From: Stomoxys calcitrans
Taxonomy: Eukaryota; Arthropoda; Insecta; Diptera; Muscidae
Assembly: GCF_963082655.1 (NCBI RefSeq)
Contig: NC_081553.1
Coordinates: 207,084,435-207,148,434 of the forward strand
Length of the DNA: 64,000 nucleotides
Direction: 5' to 3'
The translations under genes and the position numbers were made by a program. The notes under the pieces were generated by a model. That model saw only the letters and a list, made by a program, of their open reading frames with translations. It did no database searches and was not told the origin of the DNA. Positions 45,025-56,056 of this stretch are shown piece after piece (positions within the stretch are counted from its first letter, which is position 1; each line of letters opens with the position of its first letter).

Positions 45025-48000
45025 TACCGTTGGATTTGTGACTAAAATTCCTTTCCGTAGAGGTGCATGCAGCACCTCTAGCAATATTGTAAAGGTTTTT
45101 ATAGAAAACATTGCAAAAGCTAATTTTTTGGGGGTAAAAATTCAAAGTCGTTTTCAAGGCCAAAAACGCTGTAACTCCTTCATTTTTTCGAATTTCGAAA
45201 ATTTGTAAGCATTCCGCAGTTCGAAATTCGAAGACGATTCGTAAAGTAAACTGAATTACTTGAAATTTGACATTTTATATTTTTTGGATTTTTTTAGCAA
45301 AGGCTAACCCCTATGAAAATTTTCAATTTTTGATGCGAAAAAAAAAATCGAGTTGAGTATAGAGTATTGAAGATTATGGCAAAAAAAATCGGTTTAGCGC
45401 AACTCCTATGTTTTTTCTTCAAAAAACAAGCTCAAGATCGCATAATTGATATCCAAAAAACGCAAAAAAATCAAAGTGAGTTTGAAACTGCTGTAACATC
45501 CTTAGTTTTGCGAACTTCAAAATTCTGAGGACACCGTTGGATTCATGAAGAAAATCTCTTTCCGTAGTGGTGCTGGACGAAGCAATACTCTTTCCCATTT
45601 CCTTGAAATCTTTAGTGTATTGCATCAAAATCGCATAATTCATATCCCAAAAATTCAAAAAAACCAACTTGAGTTTGCAATTGCTGTAACTTCCCTATTT
45701 TGGCAAACTTTACAAATTTTCAGACACCGTTAGATTCGTGACAAAGATCCCTTTCCGTAGAGGTGCTACATGAAGCGATACTGTAAAGGTTGCTATGGAA
45801 AACATAGCAAAAACCAATTTATTTTGGGCGTAAAAATTCAAAGTCGTTTTCAAGGCCAACTACGCTGTAACTCCTTCATTTTTTCGAATTTCGAATATTT
45901 TCTAGCATTCCGCAGTTTGAAATTCGAAGACGATTCGTAAAATAAACTGAATTACTTAAAATTTCACATTTTATTTTTTTTGAAATTTTTTAGCAAAGGC
46001 TAACCCCTTATGAAAATTTTCAATTTTTGATGCGAAAAAAATTTTCGAGTTGAGTATACAGTATTGAAGATTATGGCAAAAAATTCGTTTTAGTGCAACT
46101 CCCAAGTTTTTTTTTCAAAAAACAACCTCAAAATCGCATAATCAAGATCCAAAAAATGCTAAAAAAATCAACAAGGGTTTTAAATTGCTGTTACATCCTT
46201 AGTTTTGCTAACTTCAAAATTCTGAGTACACCGTTGGATTCGTGACAAAGATCCCTTTCCGTAGAGGTGCTGCATAAAGCAAAATTGTAAAGGTTGATAT
46301 GAAAAACATAGCAAAAACCAATTTATTTTGGGCGAACAAATTCAAAGTCGTTTTTAAGGCCAAAAACTCTACAACTCCTTAATTTTTTCGAATTTCGAAA
46401 TTTTTTGAGCATTCCGCAGTTCGAAATTCGAAGACGATTCGTAAAGTAAACTGAATTACTTGAAATTTCCCATTTTATATTTTATGCATTTTTTTAGCAA
46501 AATGAAAAATTTTCAATTTTTGATGCGAAAAAAATTTTCGAGTTGAGTATTGAGTATTGAAGATTATGGCAAAAAAATCGGTTTAGCGCAACTCCTATGT
46601 TTTTTCTTCAAGAAACAAGCTTAAAATCGCATAATCAATATCCGAAAAATGCTAAAAAAACCAAAGTGAGTTTGAAACTGCTGTAACATCCTTAGTTTTG
46701 CGAAGTCCACATTTCTGAGCACACCGTTGGATTCGTGAAGAAAATCTCTTTCCATAATGGTGCTGGATGAAGCAATACTCTTTTCTATTGCCTTGAAAAC
46801 TTTACGAGCATTGCTTCAAAATCGCATAATTGATATCGCAAAAATTCAAAAAAACTAACTTGAATTTGCAATTGCTGTAACTGCCTTAGTTTTGCAAACT
46901 TCACAATTTATCAGACACCGTTGGATTCGTAGGGAAAATCTTTTTCCGCAGAGGTGCTGCATAAAGCGATATTGTAAAGGTTGCTATGAAAAACATAGCA
47001 AAAACCAATTTATTTTGGGCGTAAATATTCAAAGTAGTTTTCAAGGCCAACAACGCTGTAACTCCTTCATTTTTTCGAATTTCGAATATTTTCTAGCATT
47101 CCGCAGTTCGAAATTCGAAGACGATTCGTAAAATAAACAGAATTACTTAAAATTTCACATTTTATTTTTTTTGCATTTTTTTAGCAAAGGCTAACCCCTT
47201 ATGAAAATTTTCAATTTTTGATGCGGAAAAATTTTTCGAGTTAAGTATACAGTATTGAAGATAATCGCAAAAAATTCGGTTTAGTGCAATTCCTATGATG
47301 TTTCTTCAAGAAGCAAGCTCAAAATCGCATAATCAATATCCGAAGAATGCAAAAAAAAATCAACGTGAGTTAGAAATTGCTGTAATATCCTTTGTTTTGC
47401 GAACTTCATAATTCTGAGCGCACCGTTGGATTCGTGAAGAAAATCTCTTTCCGTAATGGTGCTGGATGAAGCAATACTTTCTTCTATTTCCTTGAAAACT
47501 TTACGAGTATTGCTTCAAAATCGCATAATTGATATCCAAAAATTCAAAAAAAAAACCAACGTGAGTTTGCAACTGCCGTAACTTCCTCTGTTTCGCGAAC
47601 GTGGCAATATTTTATACACCGTTGGATTCGTGACAAAAATCCCTTTCCGTAGAGGTGCTACATGAAGCGATACTGTAAAGGTTGCTATGGAAAACATAGC
47701 AAAAACCAATTTATTTTGGGCGAAAAAATTCAAAGTCGTTTTCATTGGCCAAAAACGCTGTACCTCTTTCATTTTTTCGAATTTCGAAAAATTTTTAGCA
47801 TTCCGCAGTTCGAAATTCAAAGACGATTCGTAAAGTGAATAAAATTACTTGAAATTTCACATTTTATATATTTTGAATTTTTTTAGCAAAGGCTAACCCC
47901 TTATGAAAATTTTAAATTTTTGATGCGAAAAAAATTTTCGAGTTGAGTATAGAGTATTGAAGATTATAGCCAAAAATTCGGTTTAGTGCAACTCCTATGT

Positions 48001-48533
48001 TTTTTCTTCAAGAAACAAACTCAAAATCGCGTAATCAAGATCCGAAAGGTGCTAAAAAAATCAACAAGGGTTTGAAATTGCTTTAACATCCTTAGTTTTG
48101 CGAACTTTAAAATTTTGATTCGTGAAGAAAATCTCTTTCCGTAGAGTTGCTGCATAAAGTGATACTGCAAAGGTTGCTATGAAAAACATTGCAAAAACCA
48201 TTTTTTTTGGTGTAAAAGTTCCAATTCGTTTTCATAAGCCAAAAATGCTGTAAATCATTAATTGTTTTCGAATTTCGAAAATTGGTTAGCATTCCGCAGT
48301 TCGAAATTTCAAGACGATTCGTAAAGTAAACAGAATTACTTGAAATTTCACATTTCTTTTTATTTTTTTTTTAATTTTTTTGGCAAAAAAAAACCGTTAT
48401 GAAATCTTTGAATTTTTGATGCAAATAATTTTTTTGAGTTGAGTTTTTTCTTCAAGAAACAAGCTCAAAATCGCATAATCAAAATCCGAAAAACGCTGAA
48501 AAAATCAACCTGAATTTGAAATTGCTGTAACAT
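45025..48533. repeat. 695-bp array segment with alternating unit lengths
   Basis: Landmarks at 45208, 45908, 46408, 47097, 47799 and 48290 give 700, 500, 689, 702 and 491 bp. A small palindrome near 45061-45082 (GTGCATGCAGCACCTCT following CCGTAGAGGTGC) is duplicated at 50079-50100. No gene is seen. Confidence 0.8.
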
Positions 48534-50042
48534 CTAAAGTTGTTGTTGCCAATAAAAGACTCAAGTTTAACATAACAATTATTTAAATCTGTCTTTATTT
48601 AATATTTAATATACAATTGTGCGACAATTAATTCGTTTAACATTTACTAAAGCCTACAGCTGAAGGCTGAACAACTCACGAGCAACTAGCAGTTGCTTTC
48701 GTCTGGTAGCTGAAGGGTAGCCATCTTGTTTATTCTCAGAAAACGACAAGTTCGGAATTGCCACATCCACCACCTCCAGTGACCGAGTCAGGAAGTGCTT
48801 GAAATGACACACTTTTGCGAAATGGACATGGTTGTGTGCTTGAAGGTAGTTGTGGTAATTCTTTATCAATCGCTGGTGAATCTTGAACTGAAGACGAGAT
48901 CATGTTTTAAGACGATAATGGAATAGTCCCCAGATCTCGACGTTGCATCTTGTGTTGGTTGTGGTTCTTGATGTTCTTTAACCGGTTATTCAGAACTATT
49001 GATGATGAAAGCAAGTTGCAGACGATCGACGGATATGTTAACATTATTGCCCCTTATCATGATGGTACATATTCGATCTGAAATTCTTTGAACGAATTGT
49101 CCAGTATAAGACGGTTCAAGAGGTTCTCTAACAGCATCTGTGGATAGAAAACATGAGTACAATCCTTAAGGTTCTTAAATATGAACATTTTGCTCTTGTT
49201 GTGACGCGAGGCTGAAAGAAATTTAAATGATCATGAAGTCTCTTTAAATTCTGATGATTCTGCAGGAATGTTTGATTGGCTGAAGAACTCGTAAGGTAAC
49301 CGTATATGCCCCCAATATAGTTTAGGTGGCGAGGCTTGTAGATCTTCTTTAAAAGCCGTTCTTAAACCAAACATTATCGTAGGAAGTACTTCAACCCAAG
49401 ACATATTACTGTGACACATTAATGCAGCTTTAAAAAATCTGTGTCAACTTTCTAATATTCCGTTTGATTGGGAATATTAGGCTGCTGTCCTCGTTCAATT
49501 AGATCCAGTTAAATTAACAAGTGCTTTGAATAATCCAGATTCGTATTGGGTCCCTTGATCTGTTGTTATCACCCTAGGACTAAAAAATATTCACTATATT
49601 CAAAGATAAAATTAATCTCCATAACATCTTCAGTGTCATACTCTAAATATAAGCTGTTTGAATAAAAATAAATTATGTACATATATAAAATAATTACTCA
49701 AAAAATAAAACTTAATAAATAAATTTTTAAATTACAACCAAAACGTAAAATCCAATTTGACTAAAAAAATATTGCCAAGGTTTGTGCTGACATCTCTTCC
49801 AAAGGCACTGCTACTGGTCAATGCGAAAAACTATATCATCGTAAGGAATATCTGTAACCTTGAACCAAAATCATCACAACAATATCTAGGTGGATATGAT
49901 CAAATCGATGACCGGGAACATCTATTTTTCTGGGTGTAAGTCGATTATGTCTGGTAGTCTTGGATCTTTGGCACGAAAGACAGACGCAAGAGCAATTCAA
50001 AATTTACTTCTTCATTCCTAGCCAAATGTATTTATCTTCTCA
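48534..50042 (-). pseudogene. Gypsy relic G5, mosaic of G2/G3-type and G4-type copies
   Basis: Right of about 48710 it is nearly identical to G4 at an offset of about 5,020 bp, including the private AT-rich insertion and an identical 62-residue frame at 49231-49419. Left of about 48690, through its array flank back to about 48060, it instead matches the left flanks of G2 and G3 (TCAACAAGGGTTTGAAATTG, ACTAAAGCCTACAGCTGA). It is therefore a recombinant copy. Non-functional. Confidence 0.78.
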
Positions 50043-52143
50043 TACCGTTGGATTTGTGACTAAAATTCCTTTCCGTAGAGGTGCATGCAGCACCTCTAGC
50101 AATATTGTAAAGGTTTTTATAGAAAACATTGCAAAAGCTAATTTTTTGGGGGTAAAAATTCAAAGTCGTTTTCAAGGCCAAAAACGCTGTAGCTCCTTCA
50201 TTTTTTCGAATTTCGAAAATTTGTAAGCATTCCGCAGTTCGAAATTCGAAAACGATTCGTAAAATAAACAGAATTACTTAAAATTTCACATTTTATTTTT
50301 TTTGCATTTTTTTAGCAAAGGCTAACCCCTTATGAAAATTTTCAATTTTTGATGCGAAAAAAATTTTCGAGTTGAGTATAGAGTATTGAAGATTATGGCA
50401 AAAAAATCGGTTTAGCGCAACTCCTATGTTTTTTCTTCAAGAAACAAGCTCAAAATCGCATAATTAATATCCAAAAAATGCTAATAATTCTACATGAGTT
50501 TGAAATTGCTGTAACATCCTTAATTTTGCGAAGTCCACATTTCTGAGCACACCGTTGGATTCGTGAAGAAAATCTCTTTGCATAATGGTGCTGGATGAAG
50601 CAATACTCTTTTCTATTGCCTTGAAAACTTTACGAGCATTGCTTCAAAATCGCATAATTGATATCGCAAAAATTCAAAAAAACTAACTTGAATTTGCAAT
50701 TGCTGTAATTGCCTTAGTCTTGCAAACTTCACAATTTATCAGACACCGTTGGATTCGTAGGGGAAATCTTTTTCCGTAGAGGTGCTGCATAAAGCGATAT
50801 TGTAAAGGTTGCTATGAAAAACATAGCAAAAACCAATTTATTTGGGCGTAAAAATTCAAAGTCGTTTTCAAGGCCAACGACGCTGTAACTCCTTCATTTT
50901 TTTGAATTTTGAAAAATTTTCAGCATTCCGCAGTTCGAAATTCAAAGACGATTCGTAAAGTAAGCAATATTACTTGAAATTTCACATTTTATTTTTTTTG
51001 GATTTTTTTAGCAAAGGCTAACCCCTCATGAAAATTTTCAATTTTTGATGCGGAAAAATTTTTCGAATTGAGTATACAGTATTGAAGATAATCGCAAAAA
51101 ATTCGGTTTAGTGCAATTCCTATGTTTTTTCTTCAAGAAACAAGCTCAAAATCGCATAATCAATATCCGAAAAATGCTAAAAAAATCAAAATGAGTTTAA
51201 AACTGCTGTAACATCCTTAGTTTTGCGTACTTCAAAATTCTGAGGACACCGTTGGATTCGTGAAGAAGATCTCTTTTCGTAATGGTGCTGAATGAGCAAT
51301 ACTCTTTTCTATTTCCCTGAAAACTTTACGAACATTGCTTCAAAATCGCATAAATGATATCCAAAAATTCAAAAAATCCAAAGTGAATTTTCAACTGCTG
51401 TATCTTCCTCAAATTTTGTGAACTTCACAATTTTTCAAATACCATTGGATTCGTGATAAAAATTCCTTTCCGTAGTGGTGCTACATGAAGCAATACTGTA
51501 AAGTTTTCTATGAAAAACATGGCAAAAAGCAAACTGTTTTTGGGCGTAAAAATTCAAGGTCGTGTTCAAGGCCAACAACGCTTTAACTCCTTCATTTTTT
51601 TGAATTTCGAAACTTTTTGAGCATTCCGCAGTTCGAAATTCGTAGACAATTCGTAAAGTAAACTGAATTACTTGAAATTTCACATTTTATATTTTTTGGA
51701 TTTTTTTAGCAAAGGCTAACCCCTTATGAAAATTTTCAAATTTTGATGCGAAAAAATTTTTCGAGTTAAGTATACAGTATTGAAGATTATGGCAAAAAAT
51801 TCGGCTTAGTGCAACTCCTTTGTTTTTTCTTCAAAAAAACAAGCTCAAAATCGCATAATCAATATTCGAAAAATGCTTAAAAATCAAAGTAAGTTTGCAC
51901 TGCTGTAACATCCTCAGTTCTACGAACTTCACAATTTATCAGATACCATTGGATTCGCGACAAAAATCCCTTTCCTTAGAGGCGCTGCATAAAGCTATAC
52001 TGTAAAGGTTGCTATGAAAAACTTTGCAAAAACCAGTTTGTATGGGCTATAAAATTCAAAGTCGTTTTCAAATCCAAGAACGCTGTAACTCCCTCATTTT
52101 TTCGAATTTCGAAAATTTTTAAGCATTCCGCAGTTCGAAATTC
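50043..52143. repeat. 695-bp array, right end
   Basis: Landmarks at 50227, 50924, 51625 and 52121 (697, 701 and 496 bp). The array stops within a unit directly after GCATTCCGCAGTTCGAAATT, where the unrelated repeat begins. No gene is seen. Confidence 0.8.
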
Positions 52144-53480
52144 ATACGTCTCTGCATCAGCCAGTTATAATCGCGTTGCAGTCTTTAAAAATTGAGATAT
52201 TGAGCTGAAATTTGGCACGCAAGTTAAGTTTTTGATCGATCTGGTGGTCCCCCAGACACTTAACCCTGAAAAATATCAGCATGGCAAAATACCATGGTCG
52301 GTAAATTTGTCCTCTGTGGGGAAGGGGTGGACCCCCAGAAACTTAGTCCCGAAAGTTGTTATCAACTCAACTCCGCAATACCTTGCATTTGAGCCCCACA
52401 TTGCCATGTCCGATTTAGAGGTGTTTTGGGGTTTAGGTTGGTCCCTAAAACACATAGCCCTGAAAACATATCAGCATTGTTCTTTACTCTCAAATATCAT
52501 TTATTTAAACCCGATATTGCGATTGGTTTAAGGGGGCTTATAGGATGAAGCAACTGCCAAACACTAGGCTCCAAAATTGGATATCAAGTTCGTGTGGCCT
52601 TTTAGTGACTTTACTCTGAAAATATATATCAGATTCGTGTTGTACTTTGAAAACCTTTTATTTGAGGCCCATATTGCAATGCTCAGCAAATACGTCCTAT
52701 TTGGGGGGTGTTATGGGAGTGGGTGGCCCCATAGACACTTTTTTCCCGAATTTGTGCTTTACCCAAATAACTTTCATTTGTGCCCCTTATTACTATGGCT
52801 GGTAAATTTATACTCTTTGTGGATGTTTTGGGGAGGGGTGCCCCCCCAAACACTTGGTCCCACATTTGGATATTAAATTTGCATTCTTCTCTCAAAAACC
52901 TTTATTTGAGCCCCATATTGCCATTATCACTAAATAGGCGGTGTTTGGGGGTGTTTTTGGGAAGGTGTGGAACCCAGAAACTTGATACCGAAAGTGGGTT
53001 TCAATTTCGTGCTCTACTCCCAAATACCTTTCATTTGAATCTCATTTTTCCATGGTCGATAAATATGTCCAATTAAAGAGTGTTTTAGATTCTGGGGTGG
53101 TCTCCCAAACACTTGGTCCCACTATTGGATATCGGATACGTTTTCTACTCTCAAATACCTTTCATTTGAGTCTCATATTGTCGTGATTGGTTCATATATA
53201 TACTTGGTGGGTTTTAGGGGTGGGGCAGCCCCCCCCCCCCCCCCCTAGACACCCCACCCGAAATTTGGATACCAAATTTTTGCTATTAGGTTATTGTAAG
53301 AGGGCAAACAACATTTCGCTTAAATCGCAGCACCCATCTCTGAGATCTGGCGTTTTATGAAAATTGGGGTTAGGGGGAGTTTCCCCCCCCCCCCCCCCTC
53401 CCTTCGCATATAAAAACATTCCCTCCCTTCGCATATAAAAACATTTAGTACTTTATTTTCACCACAGGATCAATATGTGA
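52144..53480. repeat. Degenerate ~115-130-bp tandem repeat with poly-C tracts
   Basis: TTCATTTGAGCCCCATATTG-like anchors lie near 52391, 52508, 52664, 52780, 52908, 53038 and 53168. The last four are 128-130 bp apart. Other shared pieces are ACACTTGGTCCC, GGTGTTTTGGGG and CTACTCTCAAATACCTTTC. Overlapping ~100-residue frames are repeat shadows. Runs of about 18-20 C near 53229-53248 and 53381-53398 and a tandemly doubled CCCTTCGCATATAAAAACAT at 53399-53443 mark the right end. Confidence 0.75.
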
Positions 53481-53492
53481 ATTTCACCATTT

Positions 53493-54160
53493 GTGAATTT
53501 GTTTGTAACACCCAGGAGGAAGAGAGATAGACCCATGGATAAGTATACCAGTAGACTCAGAATGACTTTCTGATTCGGCTATATGCGGCTGTCTGTCCCT
53601 TTGTCTGTCTGTCCATGTTAATTTTTGTACAAACTTCAGGTCGCAATTTTCATCCGATCGTCTTCAAATTTGGTACAGGTATCTTTTTCGGCCTAGAGAC
53701 TACGCTTATTGAAATTGAAAAAAATCGGTTAAGATTTGGATATAGCTCCCATATATATGTTCGTCCGATTTGCAGTAATAACGCAATAAAATCGTCGTTT
53801 GTTAACCGATTCTCTCGAAATTTGGGTGGAAGGATTTTGTCCGATTCTCTTGAGATTTAGCAGCAAGGATTTGCTTAATATTTCTGGTGAGTTTCATAGA
53901 AACCGGTCCAGATTAAGATATAGTTGCCATATACGTATATCGCCCGATTTTCACTTTTAGAGCCACTGGAAGCGTTTTTATTGACCAATATTTTTTACGG
54001 ATTGTTTTTATACGGATTGTTTAATAACTCATCTGCAAACATCCGCCGAGGTCCGTCAAAATTGGTTCGGAATTAGATTAGCGCCCACTTTGTACCTATA
54101 GGGAGGTGTAGAGTAATTTAAAGTCGGCACCGTACGACTTTTGCCTTTCCCTACTGCTTA
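53493..54160 (+). mobile_element. Family B element, 5'-truncated and shortened (B4)
   Basis: It starts within the B head (TTTGTAACACCCAGGAGGAA, AGACCCATGGATAAGTATAC, CTGTCTGTCCATG), has about two core monomers, then jumps to the 3' end with GGGAGGTGTAGAGTAATTTA, AGTCGGCACCGTACGACTTT and CTACTGCTT. The left subterminal repeat is missing and the right one is mutated. Confidence 0.65.
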
Positions 54161-55870
54161 TATATAAGAATTGGTATAACTAGATTTCTATAAAAACAAA
54201 TTTCAAAGTTGATTTTCACAAAAAATTTCGAAGTCGGATTATTCTTTTTTTAATTTTAATCGAAATTAGATTTTTATAGAAAAGTTTGTGTTCATTTTAC
54301 TTTGATAGAATATTTCGTCGAAATTTCATTCAAATCATTTTTTTTTTTTTTGATTTTCGTACAATATATTTATCAGTTTATTTGATTTGTTTTATTACAA
54401 AAATATTTTTTGTAACAGAAATTCTCTTCTCCCAAAATGCTCTTATATCACTTGTGATGGAAATGAAAACATTGGTCTATTTTTAATTTTTAATATTTAT
54501 TTTTTTCAATTTTATTCTAATTTATAGTTTTTGCCTTAGAAAAACTAAATCGCTTTTGTTTTCTTATCTTTTAGATATCTTAACGAAAGAATGAGAGATA
54601 GGGGATAGAGAGAAAAAAGCCTGCTCTCCCCCAATGCGCAAGCCAAAGGGGAGCCAAATTCGACTTTTTCAAGCTAAAATGTTTTTCGTTTTTTAAACTT
54701 ATACACACACTTAAGCATACTACAAACATAAACTGTTTTCTATTTTAATTTTAATTTATTTAATTATTGATTTTTCTTTACGCCATTTTGTTGCTATATT
54801 TTGCTGTTTTTCTTCTACACACCAATATGCGGGCGCATGCTTACTAAGTTGTTTGCAATCCACCAGATGTTGATTGTTTGTTCCTTTAGAATTGATAGAG
54901 GCCTCTCTCCTACATGGAGGAGCAGGTGGGGTGTTGGTGTTGATGAGCGAACAAACACACTAACTCTTACAAGCTATTGAAACACAAAGCCTTTGCCAAA
55001 AATTATCAATTAATTTTTCTGTCTGCTCTTAAATATATGCATATGCTTTCGCTTTAATTGTTTATCAGTGTTTAATGCATTACATTATTCGTGTGTGTGT
55101 GTGTAGCAGTGTGTATATGAAGGTATGCATGTAGATGTTTGTTTTATGCTGCATGTATGCACTATACGTAGATAATAGTATATATGTATATAGACTTAAT
55201 AAAACAGTTCGAAAATATATCTACAGTTAATACGATTTATCTTGGTTTCTTGTTGTTGTTGTTGTTGTTGTTTGTTGACGATACAGGACAATTTCGAGTA
55301 AATATAATTAAGATGTTTTGTTTTTGTTTTTCATGTATTTTTTTTTTTGTAAAATATAACTATGTACATTGTTTTTGTAACTCTCTCACTTTAAGAACGT
55401 CATTTAAACGACGAATATTATTGAACAGCTTAAGTCGCTCTCATAGCTCTCTCTTGCAATACAAAGTTTTTTTTTTTTAAGAAAATACTCATGGCATTAA
55501 GAGAGGCTGAGAGAGCGAGAGAGAGAAACCGAAAGTGAGAGCTAACAAGTCGAGGTCGCGTTTTAAATGTCCCTTCAGCTTTGCGAGACTTATTTTATGG
55601 GTCATTTACCATTTTACAATTATTCGTTGATACTAACTTCGTGATTCGTTCTAGTGTAGTTATGCCTTAAGGTATGTTTTTTATAGGGTAGGGTGGGTGT
55701 GCTGCTGGGCTGCCTGATCGCAACATAGTATTTTGGGGGTTTGATTGCTTAGAGATTTAAATTCTACATTGTGGTTTTACAATTACAGAGACAACGACAA
55801 ATATATAGTCTTTCTTTCTTTCTGCTTCTTCTACTTTGCTTCATTCTAATTTTAGAATATACTGGGTAAC
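54161..55870. other. AT-rich 3' flank of Fem-1, probably including its 3' UTR
   Basis: No protein or transposon is recognised. On the minus strand the Fem-1 3' UTR must begin at 55870 and extend leftwards; several AATAAA-like signals exist on that strand, so I cannot choose the end. Low-complexity content: GTT repeats near 55251-55276, GT near 55089-55104, and GA-rich tracts near 55502-55530 and 54580-54615. Confidence 0.5.
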
Positions 55871-56056
55871 CTAATGCATATCTATGAAACTGTACAACGT
55901 TGTGGGTACCATTCCTTCATAGCTTAGATTATGCTTTCGTATGCATTTCGCTGCTAGGCAAGCTAACGACGTATATTTGAGAGTATTCACAGTTTCATGG
56001 ATTTTCTTGGGCTTTATGAGTGACTCAAATGTTTCACCAGCTTTATTGCGAGCATC
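55871..56056 (-). CDS. Fem-1: Fem-1 terminal coding exon (C-terminus, VHL/BC-box-like)
   Basis: This 61-codon exon plus stop completes the gene whose other exons start 6.5 kb away. It begins at GAT (Asp) after a minus-strand acceptor TTTTTCTCTTTGCAG and is in phase 0. Joining it to the exon ending ...GAHI gives GAHI|DARNKAGETFESL, which continues the last ankyrin repeat just as in vertebrate FEM1A/C. The rest has KYTSLACLAAKCIRKH and MVPTTLYSFIDMH, matching the family's C-terminal Elongin-binding BC-box-like segment and its ...P..L..F...H ending. Without it the predicted protein would lack CUL2-adaptor binding. It is easily missed because of its size and the intervening transposons. Confidence 0.92.
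   Translation of the reverse strand, partial: DARNKAGETFESLIKPKKIHETVNTLKYTSLACLAAKCIRKHNLSYEGMVPTTLYSFIDMH

Larger units (their letters stand above)
16320..52143. repeat. 36-kb composite array of a ~695-bp modular repeat
   Basis: The landmark GCATTCCGCAGTTCGAAATT (with variants) occurs about 40 times between 16334 and 52122. Common spacings are 689-702 bp (for example 21451, 22140, 22834, 23528 and 24229), 491-500 bp (24229-24723, 36210-36709, 45908-46408, 47799-48290, 51625-52121) and once 310 bp. Each full unit has one ~300-bp block plus two related ~195-200-bp blocks. All three contain a CTGTAAC.TCCTT-type segment; the two shorter ones also carry ACCGTTGGATTCGTG and CAAAATCGCATAAT. The array is interrupted at fixed repeat positions by gypsy and jockey relics, listed separately. 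It is very AT-rich and codes for nothing recognisable. Short open frames recur only because the repeat recurs. Confidence 0.85.

Noticed and set aside
52232..53076. Plus-strand frames of about 98-99 residues
   Set aside because: They come from the ~128-bp tandem repeat. Similar peptides reappear in different frames as the period shifts.
54286..55480. Open frames of 66 and 98 residues rich in Phe/Leu/Ile
   Set aside because: AT-rich non-coding sequence; composition alone explains them.
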